From contig NZ_BIML01000006.1 in assembly GCF_004001065.1 (NCBI RefSeq), positions 62,001-126,000 of the forward strand: a stretch of 64,000 bases of DNA. The letters run 5' to 3'. The position numbers were made by a program, and so were the translations under genes. This document shows positions 6,476-15,135 of the stretch, in pieces. The stretch is from Paenibacillus xylaniclasticus (GTDB lineage: Bacteria; Bacillota; Bacilli; Paenibacillales; Paenibacillaceae). Each line of letters starts with the position of its first letter. Within the stretch, counting starts at the first letter, position 1. The notes below the pieces were generated by a model. The model was not told the DNA's origin, ran no database searches, and saw only the letters and a list, made by a program, of their open reading frames with translations.

Positions 6476-8407
6476 CTATGCAAGCTGCTTTAGAAACCGG
6501 TAGACAACAAGCGACCGCATAAGAGCTCGCATCGTCGGGCCGCTGGCCAGCTCTGCTGACGGTCGGTGTCTAACCTCCGCAAGCGCTGCTCGTATTCGAT
6601 CTACATGGATGTACGGCGCCATAAGCTCGCTTGCGCATAGCTGATCCATCTCTGTAATGAACGCATCCCATGACGGAAGCATACGATGCACCCAATCCGT
6701 CCCTTGAATGCCGCGAGTACGTTGATTGAGCCGCACAGCATCCGGCAGCAGACCATTCATAGAACGGCGGACAAGCGCACGGTCCATCCCTTTCTGAACG
6801 AATTGCTCATACGGCAGCGACAAACAGAAACGGACAACCCGCGGATCGTTCGTCGGATCTCTCTCCGTTACGCCGTAACGAAGCGACAGCTTGGTCGCAA
6901 CGGTTCCCTGCATACTTACAATCGCAAGATTGTCGTAGAACTTCTCCCGCTCGTTATGAATCGTAAGCGAGAAGCCTCCAACTCCAACCTCATAGGGCTT
7001 TAGCCGTTCGTACACATTCGTTGCCTTCGCAAAGTCAGGATGGATAAATTGGAGCCCCTCTTCATAGCCGGATGACGAGGAGGCAGTCCACTTCGGAGCT
7101 GCTCTCTGACCGATTAGCTTCAACAGCCTCTTCCGCCCGACGCCTACGTTCCTTGCATACTGCTTCAGCTCCTGATTAAGTCGAACCAATCGAAACCGCC
7201 GCAGAAGATGAACATAATAGTCGATGGCGTCTCCCCAAGAGATCGAGTAATTACCTCCCGAGCCCATGAGCATGAGAGATATTCCTTGCTTGGCGGCGTA
7301 TTCCTTAATCCCCTTGATCCAAAAAGAGTTCTCGATGAACTTGTAAGGCATCTCCATAATTTGGAGCCACTCATCCATCTCAGACAGCGAGCTCTTCCCC
7401 TCCAAATCAAGATAATGGTCCGAGATGTTACCTGCATTCCGTACGGTCTCTCGTATAAAAGGGCGCTCATCCGGCACTCGCGTCCATTTCGTCCAAGCGA
7501 CGAAATCGCGGGGAGGAATATAACTGAACGTATGCAGCGGCTTATTCAGCTTGGCCAGCTCCCGCGAAGCTACACTAACGACCGAGCCTGAATCCAAGCC
7601 GCCGCTCAGCGTCGCACCAACCTGCTGATCCGTCCGAATTCTCGTCTTCACGGCTTGAGCGAATACATCGCGAAATGCTTCCTCATATTCGGAATCTGAG
7701 CGAAGCTTCAGCTTCTTCTCCGGCTCAAGCGTCGCATATTGCGATATCGTCAGCTTCCCGTTCCTTACGATGAAGCGATGCGACGGCGCTAGCTGATCGA
7801 TGTCCGCATATACAGTGCCTCGCGTATCGACGCTGTCTAGTACAAGCGGAATCGCCATAAATTCCGCCAGCCAGGACGAACGAGCCGCTGTCGTGACGCC
7901 TTTCATTGACAAGAGCGGCTTCATCGTGGACGAGAAAACAAAATGCTCCTCATTCTGATGAAAGTACAGTGTTCGGGCACCGATTAAGTCTCGTGCGCCG
8001 AACAACAGCTGCTCTCGCCGATCCCAGATGACGAAGGCGAAATCCCCGATTAAGTACCGCGGACATTCCATTCCCCATTTGCGATACGCGCAGGCAATGA
8101 TTTCACCATCTCCAATCGACCGCCGCCGGTCCACTGCAATGCCGAGCCGCTCGAACAGCTCTTCCCGATTATCTAGAATGACGTCAGCTGTAATGACGAC
8201 TCCGCTTTCCTCTTCTGCGTAAGGCAGCGGCTTCCCAGGCTGATCCGAGAACATTCTACGCTCACCACACAGCAGCATGATCGACTTCTGCCGCCAGCTC
8301 CCTACGAAATCAATGCGATGCTCACGAAGCGAGCTCGCAAGAATATGCGCCTCATCTTCAGAGACGAGGCGTTGTCTATGTTTATGAATACCTAGAATGG
8401 CACTCAT
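6476..8407 (-). CDS. Lasso peptide cyclase C (asparagine synthetase-like)
   Basis: A protein of about 643 residues homologous to asparagine synthetase B. In lasso biosynthesis it adenylates the ring Asp/Glu side chain and forms the isopeptide bond with the N-terminal amine. The N-terminal glutaminase-like half begins MSAILGIHK, lacking the Cys1 nucleophile, as usual for lasso cyclases. 'GDFAFVIWD' and 'GARDLIGARTLYF' mark that half. The synthetase half has the PP-loop 'SGGLDSGSVV' near residue 268. The ATG at 8407 is chosen because GGGGGA lies four to five nt upstream and it matches the family N-terminus. ATGs at 8440 and 8419 are less likely. This is the first gene of the lasso operon. Confidence 0.9.
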   Translation of the reverse strand: MSAILGIHKHRQRLVSEDEAHILASSLREHRIDFVGSWRQKSIMLLCGERRMFSDQPGKPLPYAEEESGVVITADVILDNREELFERLGIAVDRRRSIGDGEIIACAYRKWGMECPRYLIGDFAFVIWDRREQLLFGARDLIGARTLYFHQNEEHFVFSSTMKPLLSMKGVTTAARSSWLAEFMAIPLVLDSVDTRGTVYADIDQLAPSHRFIVRNGKLTISQYATLEPEKKLKLRSDSEYEEAFRDVFAQAVKTRIRTDQQVGATLSGGLDSGSVVSVASRELAKLNKPLHTFSYIPPRDFVAWTKWTRVPDERPFIRETVRNAGNISDHYLDLEGKSSLSEMDEWLQIMEMPYKFIENSFWIKGIKEYAAKQGISLMLMGSGGNYSISWGDAIDYYVHLLRRFRLVRLNQELKQYARNVGVGRKRLLKLIGQRAAPKWTASSSSGYEEGLQFIHPDFAKATNVYERLKPYEVGVGGFSLTIHNEREKFYDNLAIVSMQGTVATKLSLRYGVTERDPTNDPRVVRFCLSLPYEQFVQKGMDRALVRRSMNGLLPDAVRLNQRTRGIQGTDWVHRMLPSWDAFITEMDQLCASELMAPYIHVDRIRAALAEVRHRPSAELASGPTMRALMRSLVVYRFLKQLA

Positions 8408-8453
8408 ATAGTCCCCCATTTCAGTTTTGCATCCTACCATAGTGCCTAATCTG

Positions 8454-8513
8454 ATTATAGCTTATTTTGATACAATATGTAACAATTATTTTTTTAAACC
8501 TACATTTTGTATC
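8454..8513 (-). promoter_or_regulatory. Lasso operon promoter with two phased operators
   Basis: A perfect TATAAT -10 box lies on the minus strand at 8454-8459. A weak -35 (TTACAT) sits 17 bp upstream and is embedded in an operator-like element, GATACAATATGTAAC (8469-8483). A second, weaker copy (CCTACATTTTGTATC, 8499-8513) lies exactly 30 bp away. The predicted start near 8447 gives a 40-nt leader before the cyclase ATG. Overlap of the first operator with the -35 suggests either repression or an activator replacing the weak -35. Confidence 0.6.
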
Positions 8514-8594
8514 CTGATTCATTGAAAAGTACCTTCGTGGAATGCTTCTTGGGGATTGTCGAGGTCTTTCAGATTAGCTATCAGATACCGGAAG

Positions 8595-9779
8595 CTACAC
8601 TGTTATTCGCTGTTTCTTCTTGCGCCAGTACCATAGAAACGGACGCAGCGGAAAATACATAAAATGCAGCCATCTAGGAAGTGCCAGCACTTCAGCGTCC
8701 AGATCGGTCGGATAAAGCTTCAGAATGCTTTGTTTCAGCCGCTGCCGAGTTGATAAGAGCAATCCATTATATCGCTTAAAGTAAGCAACGTATTGCTCCG
8801 GCGACATTTGATCCATAATGTCAATGTATTCTGCAATGATCGGAATTGCTTCGTCTGCCAGCAACCGGGCTCTCTCACGCTGCGCAATAATGCTGCACGC
8901 AGGGTTCAACGGAGCTTGATACAGCTGAGCTGCCAGAAGCAGCGCTTGACCTGCAACATGCGTTCGGTCAAGCTGTCTAAGCTGCTTCATCACGACATCC
9001 CATTGAAGCTTCAGCCGCATCATTCGAGCAATATCGTTCAACCAGCGCAGCCGGAACCAAGCGTGGCGTGCACCATGCGATACGAGGTATATAAATAGAT
9101 CCTCCTGCCCTAAATAATAAACTGGCTTCGTCGTCTTCTTCGTCGTCTGCCGCCGGTTCCATAATTCCGTGAACGCAGGCTCCTTATACGTGCCCGAGCT
9201 CATTCTCCAATGCAGCTCCACTTGCACCCCGTTCTGTGGATGCGTGTAGCCAAGGTGATGCTTCTTGCGCTTTAACGAATTCAGTATGCGCGGCGTATGC
9301 TCATCGGGCTTAAATCCAAGCTGGAGCAAAATGGCTTCCGCCTGCTCGATTCGCTGCTCTGGAACGAGTATATCAAGATCCTTGGAGGTTCGAAGGGAGA
9401 AGTCGCCATATAAAGCCTCTGCGATTACAGGACCTTTCAAGACTAAAGCTTCGATATGGACAGCCGCCAGCTCGCTGCATACCTTCTCCATCACAGCTGT
9501 TAATTGCAGCATCCGATACGTATTCTGAATAAACATTTGATTGAGCTGCTGCTTAACATGCTCCGGAATGACGTCGATCTGTCCAAGCTTAGAGGCTGCG
9601 ACCGGATAGAGCCTATGCTGCTTCGCCAAATGAACAAATCGATCCCAATCGATATGAAGCTGCCCGAGCTGCCGGGCTTCCTCACGCGCTTTGCTTATGT
9701 CGTCTGTTCGGATGATGGTAAGCAGCAGCTGCAATTCAAGCGGCAATCGTCGAACCATGTCCAAAGATCCGTTGACCAT
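8595..9779 (-). CDS. NTP_transf_5 nucleotidyltransferase-fold protein
   Basis: A protein of about 394 residues of the uncharacterised nucleotidyltransferase family PF14907. The catalytic signature is visible: 'ALVLKGPVIAEALYGD' then 'RTSKDLDILV', giving the paired Asp (DxD). Further downstream are 'HPQNGVQVELHWRM' and 'DLFIYLVSHGARHAW'. Members are often found in lasso and polysaccharide clusters, but the substrate is not established. The gene follows ugd by about 24 bp, so it should be transcribed with the exopolysaccharide operon, and it ends just before the lasso promoter. The start ATG (9779) has AGGAG eight nt upstream. The preceding GTG (9782) is an alternative. Confidence 0.8.
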   Translation of the reverse strand: MVNGSLDMVRRLPLELQLLLTIIRTDDISKAREEARQLGQLHIDWDRFVHLAKQHRLYPVAASKLGQIDVIPEHVKQQLNQMFIQNTYRMLQLTAVMEKVCSELAAVHIEALVLKGPVIAEALYGDFSLRTSKDLDILVPEQRIEQAEAILLQLGFKPDEHTPRILNSLKRKKHHLGYTHPQNGVQVELHWRMSSGTYKEPAFTELWNRRQTTKKTTKPVYYLGQEDLFIYLVSHGARHAWFRLRWLNDIARMMRLKLQWDVVMKQLRQLDRTHVAGQALLLAAQLYQAPLNPACSIIAQRERARLLADEAIPIIAEYIDIMDQMSPEQYVAYFKRYNGLLLSTRQRLKQSILKLYPTDLDAEVLALPRWLHFMYFPLRPFLWYWRKKKQRITV

Positions 9780-9802
9780 CACGCTAACTCCTCGTCATAA
9801 AG

Positions 9803-11140
9803 TTATAAAGAAACGAGTGGAATCTGTTCCCGAACGCCTTGGTTCAGACTTGGACGGCCTACCGAGTAATAAACGAAGTCGGTCCCGACCAGCTGATCCT
9901 CGCTGTAAACGTTGCGTCCATCGATCAAATTCGGCGATCCAAGCCAGCTTCGAATGTCCTGCATCGGAATTTGCTTGAACTGGTTCCATTCCGTAAGCAG
10001 GCACAGCGCATCAGCGCCAAGCGCCGCTTCCTTCGCCGAATCGCAGTAAGCAACGCCGGACCGGTCGAAGGCTGCTTGAAAGTTATCCGAAGCAATCGGA
10101 TCGTAAGCCCGAACGCTCGCTCCTTTGTCCAGCAGCTCTGCGATAACCTCAATCGCTGGCGCATCTCTGACGTCATCGGTCTCCGGCTTGAACGACAGCC
10201 CCCATACGGCGATCGACTTACCTTCGAGATCCCCAAGTATGGTCTCCAGCTTGCGAATGACGTTAAATCGTTGGTCACGGTTCACTTCAACGACCGATTT
10301 CAGAAGCTTGAAATCGTAATTTACGTTGCCCGCAATTTGGATAAGCGCCTGCGTATCTTTAGGGAAGCAAGACCCGCCATAGCCGATGCCAGCCTTCAGG
10401 AAGGAAGAACCGATTCGCCGGTCCATTCCCATCCCCTTGGCTACCTCCTCAACATCCGCTCCCACCTTCTCGCATATGTTGGCGATCTCATTGATGAAAG
10501 ATATTTTGGTAGCCAGGAAAGCGTTGGAGGCATACTTGATCATTTCCGCGCTGCGCACATCGGTTACCGTAATTCGGTCTGTCAGCGGAAGATGCAGCTC
10601 CGTTAGTATCGCCGCCGCTTTATCGCTCTCGGTTCCGATAATAATACGATCAGGGTTCATCGTATCCGTAATCGCCGTGCCTTCTCTTAGAAATTCCGGT
10701 ACGGAAGCAAAATCGAATGAACTCGTTGCATATTGCTTAATAATAGCGGCCACCTTCTCATTCGTGCCGACCGGAACCGTACTCTTCACAACAATCACTT
10801 TATATTCATTTATTTCCTTGCCAATCTCTTCCGCAGCCTGTTCGATGAAGGACAAGTTCGCTTCTCCACTCGGCAGCGAAGGGGTGCCGACGGCAATAAT
10901 AATAATTTCCGAACGTCTTACGGCGGCAGCCAAATCCGATGTGAACGTAAGCCGTCCGGCTTCTACGTTCGAAGCAATCATTTCCTTCAAGCCCGGCTCA
11001 TAGATTGGAACCTCTCCATTATTCAAGCATTCAATCTTCGACACGGCATTGTCTACACATACCACTTCATTGCCCAGATCCGCAAAGCATACGCCAGATA
11101 CTAGACCTACATAACCTGTACCGATTACCGCCAGTCTCAT
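9803..11140 (-). CDS. ugd: UDP-glucose 6-dehydrogenase
   Basis: A 445-residue UDP-glucose/GDP-mannose dehydrogenase making UDP-glucuronate from UDP-glucose with two NAD+. Visible: the N-terminal Rossmann motif (MRLAVIGTGYVGLVSG), 'VKSTVPVGT', 'VPEFLREGTAI', the catalytic Cys in 'GYGGSCFPKD', and the C-terminal domain 'IAVWGLSFKPETDDVRDAP'. The ATG directly abuts the stop of the preceding glycosyltransferase (TAAATG). It indicates that the polymer contains glucuronic acid. A GDP-mannose substrate cannot be excluded from sequence alone, but the overall pattern is that of UDP-glucose dehydrogenases. Confidence 0.92.
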   Translation of the reverse strand: MRLAVIGTGYVGLVSGVCFADLGNEVVCVDNAVSKIECLNNGEVPIYEPGLKEMIASNVEAGRLTFTSDLAAAVRRSEIIIIAVGTPSLPSGEANLSFIEQAAEEIGKEINEYKVIVVKSTVPVGTNEKVAAIIKQYATSSFDFASVPEFLREGTAITDTMNPDRIIIGTESDKAAAILTELHLPLTDRITVTDVRSAEMIKYASNAFLATKISFINEIANICEKVGADVEEVAKGMGMDRRIGSSFLKAGIGYGGSCFPKDTQALIQIAGNVNYDFKLLKSVVEVNRDQRFNVIRKLETILGDLEGKSIAVWGLSFKPETDDVRDAPAIEVIAELLDKGASVRAYDPIASDNFQAAFDRSGVAYCDSAKEAALGADALCLLTEWNQFKQIPMQDIRSWLGSPNLIDGRNVYSEDQLVGTDFVYYSVGRPSLNQGVREQIPLVSL

Positions 11141-12238
11141 TTACGATCCACTCCTTACGATTTGATCCAAATAAGCAGCAATTTGTCCCGCACCCTCTCC
11201 GGTTTCCCGTCGAAAAGTCGATAGACCGCAGCTGCTTCGCGCTCCGTTCATGATATTGCCGTCCATTAATTGCTCCCAATCAATCAGATGAAAGGGATGA
11301 TTGTTCTGCAATGCCCGAATCGTATTCGAATCCTCCCGCATCGCACCGCGCTGAACTAGCACAAGCGGCTTGTGCAGCACGACCGCTTCACTGACCGTAC
11401 TCCATCCTGGCTTCGTGATGACAAGCTCCGAAGCAGCAACATAGTTCTGTGATTCGGTATAGGAAGCCGGAATCGCCGTAACGTTCTTATGAGAGACCTT
11501 CATGTTGCTCGAAACAATGAAGTGATACGCCTCATTCTCCCACAGCTTCATCTGCCCTAGCTGGTGAACATCAATACTCATACCGATCGCAAAGTAGACA
11601 AGCATCTTCTTGCCGCCCGGATTAATCGTCTCCCGGATCGCGGATACTTCGTTCCAATCCGGCTTCCGGCAGTAGAATCCGCTCTCCATCGATCCGAGCC
11701 TGCCCCAGTCTGGCTCCTTCGCGCCGGCCAATCGAATGTAATAATCCATAGCGGCATACGCTTCATTCAGCGGCTGAAGCGATAGACGGTCGAGCATCGA
11801 CCTATACGCCGTATACCAAGTGAAGTTGGATACACCAGCAGATCGAATTTGGGCTTGCTGCGCAGCCAGTAATGCGATAGGAGAAATATCCGACACGACG
11901 AGTTCGACTTGGCTATTATGCAGAAAGTCCGCCTCGCGGCGGACTTCCATCGGCAGTGCTTGAACATACGCCTTATATTTCTTCCGGAAGGCGGCGAAGT
12001 CAGGTTCAATAGATCCAGCATGCAGCACGTAACCGAGCTCTGAAGCGCATCGGCGATAGCAGACCGACTCCGAATGCTCCTGCAAGGACGAACGCATGAA
12101 GCTTAATATTCGCTCAGAGGAGCAGACGACTATCCGATATGGAGTCGCTGCACTCTGAAGCCAAGCACGAATAACGGCTATGCTGCGGGCAGCATGGCCG
12201 TATCCGTAATCCGATACATAATAAGCAACCGTGTGCAT
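11141..12238 (-). CDS. Glycosyltransferase, MurG/GT28-like fold
   Basis: A 365-residue protein with a GT-B pattern. The N-terminus 'VAYYVSDYGYGHAARSIAVIRAWL' matches the glycine/His nucleotide-sugar loop of MurG-like enzymes. The C-terminal half 'ASELVITKPGWSTVSEAVVLHKPLVLVQRG' is the donor-binding region. The start overlaps the stop of the GDP-mannose pyrophosphorylase gene (TAATG), so the genes are coupled. The donor sugar cannot be read, but mannose, fucose or glucuronate are the sugars made by neighbours. Confidence 0.8.
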   Translation of the reverse strand: MHTVAYYVSDYGYGHAARSIAVIRAWLQSAATPYRIVVCSSERILSFMRSSLQEHSESVCYRRCASELGYVLHAGSIEPDFAAFRKKYKAYVQALPMEVRREADFLHNSQVELVVSDISPIALLAAQQAQIRSAGVSNFTWYTAYRSMLDRLSLQPLNEAYAAMDYYIRLAGAKEPDWGRLGSMESGFYCRKPDWNEVSAIRETINPGGKKMLVYFAIGMSIDVHQLGQMKLWENEAYHFIVSSNMKVSHKNVTAIPASYTESQNYVAASELVITKPGWSTVSEAVVLHKPLVLVQRGAMREDSNTIRALQNNHPFHLIDWEQLMDGNIMNGARSSCGLSTFRRETGEGAGQIAAYLDQIVRSGS

Positions 12239-13614
12239 TATCCCATCGAGACGTTAAGGCAATGCTCCGACATTTCCGACCAAGTCGTATACAGCTCCAT
12301 GACCGTGTCTTCCTCTGAGTAGCCGCTTTGTACGATAATCATCTCCATATCGGTATTGGCCCGTAAGCTGTGTAAGGTTTTAATCGGGATGTGCAGTACG
12401 TTGCCTGCTTTGACGCTCATAGAAATTCCGTTCTGAACGAACTCTCCTTCGCCCTTCACAATCGTCCATACCTCTTCCCGATACATATGCATGAGATAGC
12501 TGAGATTGCGTCCCGCTTTAATCGCAACCCGCTTCGTAATAACGCAGTGCCCTTCCTCATATCGCTCATCGTCCAATATCCGAATCCAGCCCCATTCCTT
12601 CTCCTCGAACATCGGGCCTTGATCATAATTAATAAAATCTTTAATCCGAGGACTCGCGCTCTTATCGGTAACCAGAATTCCGTCGGGACTTGCCGCCACA
12701 ACGACGTTAGATACGCCAAGAATCGTGACCGGAATCTCAAGCTCGTTGACAAGGTGCGTGTTATCGCAATCTTCACTAATCGTTCCCCGGCCGATCTGGT
12801 TCTGCTTCATTTCTTCCGTTAAGGTGTTCCAAGTACCAAGGTCCTTCCAATACCCTTCATACGGTACGACGATGATGTTGTTCGTCTTCTCCACGACCTC
12901 GTAATCGAAGCTGATTTTCGGCAGGCGGTGGTAACGATCGACAAGCTGCTCGTACTTCACCGGATAACCTTTCGTCTTCAAAATATGAATGAGATAGCCC
13001 AGTTTGAAAGAGAATACGCCGCAATTCCATAACGCCTGCTGCTCGATGAGCCGCGCGGCGGCCTCCTCGGAAGGCTTCTCTTGAAAATGGCTCACTTTCA
13101 GCACGCCTGCTTCGTCCGACGGTCCTTCAGCCGGAATAATGTAGCCGTACTTCGCAGAAGGATAGGTCGGCTTCACTCCGATCAGCGCCAGATCCGCTCC
13201 CGTTGTACAGATGGTGTCCTCCAGCCTTTTCACGACATTAAAAAAGTGGTCCTCAACATAAGGATCCACTGGCAATATCGCTATCACTTCATCTAAATCT
13301 ACATTGGCAACGGAATACAAATAGGTGGCTGTTAACGCAATAGCCGGGAACGTATCCCTTCGTTCAGGCTCGATAATAAGCGGTACGGACGAGCCGATCT
13401 GATTGTGCACCATCTCGATTTGCGACTTCCCTGTCGCAATATAGCTTGAACCCGCCAATCCCGATCGATCGATTTGTTTCCAGACTCGCTGAACCATCGA
13501 TATCAACTCTTGCTCGTCATTCTCGAGCACCTTCAAAAACTGCTTCGAACGGGCATCGTTCGACAGAGGCCACAGCCGTTTGCCCGAACCGCCAGATAAC
13601 AGTACTAGTTTCAT
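12238..13614 (-). CDS. manC: Mannose-1-phosphate guanylyltransferase
   Basis: A protein of about 458 residues. The N-terminal nucleotidyltransferase has 'MKLVLLSGGSGKRLWPLS' with the GTP-binding loop, then 'EPERRDTFPAIALTA' and 'FQEKPS'. The C-terminal 120 residues are a cupin ('LMHMYREEVWTIVKGEGEF', 'HIPIKTLHSL') as in bifunctional guanylyltransferase/mannose-6-phosphate isomerases. It makes GDP-mannose, the substrate of gmd in the same operon. The start at 13614 has GAGGA nine nt upstream. The in-frame ATG at 13623 is too close to that site. Confidence 0.92.
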   Translation of the reverse strand: MKLVLLSGGSGKRLWPLSNDARSKQFLKVLENDEQELISMVQRVWKQIDRSGLAGSSYIATGKSQIEMVHNQIGSSVPLIIEPERRDTFPAIALTATYLYSVANVDLDEVIAILPVDPYVEDHFFNVVKRLEDTICTTGADLALIGVKPTYPSAKYGYIIPAEGPSDEAGVLKVSHFQEKPSEEAAARLIEQQALWNCGVFSFKLGYLIHILKTKGYPVKYEQLVDRYHRLPKISFDYEVVEKTNNIIVVPYEGYWKDLGTWNTLTEEMKQNQIGRGTISEDCDNTHLVNELEIPVTILGVSNVVVAASPDGILVTDKSASPRIKDFINYDQGPMFEEKEWGWIRILDDERYEEGHCVITKRVAIKAGRNLSYLMHMYREEVWTIVKGEGEFVQNGISMSVKAGNVLHIPIKTLHSLRANTDMEMIIVQSGYSEEDTVMELYTTWSEMSEHCLNVSMG

Positions 13615-13626
13615 CGTTACCATTCC

Positions 13627-15123
13627 TCATCCATTATTTAGCGAAGATTCTCTACTCTTCTTCATGTGGACGCCAGGCAGTTTATTGCGAAGCCGATGCG
13701 GCAGCAAAATAAAGAAATAGGAGTACTGCTTCGTCACCGCAAGCCCAACCGCGTACACAACGGCACAAATGACAAGCTTATACAGCAGCGACAAGTAGCC
13801 ATTGTCAATATCATTATTGCTGCTTAGCACCATAACAGCTGCCATGAGGACAGCAATAATGAGCTCGGGCACGTTAATATACAAAAACTTGAAAACAGAC
13901 TTCTGGAACCCGATTCCAACCAGGAAAAAATATTCGATAAAATATTTCAGCATGAAGCTGACTGCGACGCACCAAGACAGTGTAACGATATCCTTGCTCA
14001 GCACTCCAGCGATGATCATCGCCAGTTGAACCGGCACGTATACGAGTACGCTCTTGAACATCAGCTTCGTCAAGCCGATGCTTCTATAGATGCTGCCGCA
14101 GCTTGAAGCGGTCATCTGGAACCAAATCGACACGCCAAGCGCAGCCATACAAGGAACGACGGCATCCCATTTGGGACCATATACGATGTAGATTAATTCT
14201 TCAGCCGCGAAATAACTGAATACCGACACGAATACGCCCATCAGCGATAAGCACTTATACACCTTGATGTATTTGTCATAAATGTACTCCTTGTTATCCT
14301 GATGGTCCGACAAGATCGGATGAAGAATCGGCGTAATGACATGTGTCAGATTCATTACCGGATACAGCATCAAATTGTACGCCCGGCTGTAAAAGCCTAA
14401 AGCTGCGCTGCTCATAAACTTACCGGTTAAGAGGCTATCTGTATTTCTGGCAAAATAATTAATGATATTGAAGCCGAAATCGTAAACGGAGAAACCAAAT
14501 ATTTTCATAATGCTGTTAAACTTAAAGTTCGCATGAAGCTTTAATTTCGTGCTCCACAGGTTTAAGAGAAAGGTCGCGGTTGCAACGACAATCGACTGCA
14601 CGACCAGGGCGTAGTATTTATACCCATAAGCAGCGAGAATAATAGCTACGACATAGCTGATCCCCGTTACCGTAATCGTCCGAATGCCGACTAATTTAAA
14701 CCGTTTATTCTTCATCAATAACGCGTTCGGAACAATGTTCATCGTCGAGAACAGCACCGTGATAGACAGCAAGGCGCTTACCGGCAAGAGCTTTTCGTTG
14801 TTATAAAACCACGCGATAGGGTAGGCTAGCAGTAGAAACAATGCCATTAATATGAAGCTTGCGTATACCGTTACCGAGAAAATATGGTTGTCGTCATCAG
14901 CCGTTAACGTTTTGTTCTGAACGATGCCTGCTCCGAGTCCCATATCCGACAGCAGCACAAAAAAGCTCGTAAACACTAGAATGACCGCGATAATTCCGTA
15001 GTCATCCGCGCTGAGCATTCGGGCAAGAATCGCATTGGCGACAATCTGGATAACGATGTTCGTATACCTCGCCGCAACATTAATCATCGCCGCTTTCTTA
15101 AGCGTTACTGCATTCTCTTTCAT
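13627..15123 (-). CDS. Wzx-type polysaccharide flippase
   Basis: A polytopic protein of about 498 residues of the MOP/oligosaccharide-flippase superfamily (WzxC/TuaB type). It begins 'LKKAAMINVAARYTNIVIQIV' and has about 12-14 hydrophobic segments. 'LLTGKFMSSAALGFYSRAYNLM' is a conserved family stretch. It should move undecaprenyl-linked repeat units outward. The ATG at 15123 has GGGAG five nt upstream. The ATG at 15135, next to the previous stop, has poorer spacing. It is flanked by a glycosyltransferase and manC. Confidence 0.9.
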   Translation of the reverse strand: MKENAVTLKKAAMINVAARYTNIVIQIVANAILARMLSADDYGIIAVILVFTSFFVLLSDMGLGAGIVQNKTLTADDDNHIFSVTVYASFILMALFLLLAYPIAWFYNNEKLLPVSALLSITVLFSTMNIVPNALLMKNKRFKLVGIRTITVTGISYVVAIILAAYGYKYYALVVQSIVVATATFLLNLWSTKLKLHANFKFNSIMKIFGFSVYDFGFNIINYFARNTDSLLTGKFMSSAALGFYSRAYNLMLYPVMNLTHVITPILHPILSDHQDNKEYIYDKYIKVYKCLSLMGVFVSVFSYFAAEELIYIVYGPKWDAVVPCMAALGVSIWFQMTASSCGSIYRSIGLTKLMFKSVLVYVPVQLAMIIAGVLSKDIVTLSWCVAVSFMLKYFIEYFFLVGIGFQKSVFKFLYINVPELIIAVLMAAVMVLSSNNDIDNGYLSLLYKLVICAVVYAVGLAVTKQYSYFFILLPHRLRNKLPGVHMKKSRESSLNNG

Positions 15124-15135
15124 ATGAGCTCCCAT

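Noticed and set aside
6439-6483. Longer 65-residue form of the lasso precursor
   Set aside because: The added residues overlap the cyclase stop region and contain the ribosome site AAAGGAGGTGA of the shorter form.
9839-10606. 255-residue open frame antisense to ugd
   Set aside because: Shadow frame opposite a conserved gene, no ribosome site or domain signal.
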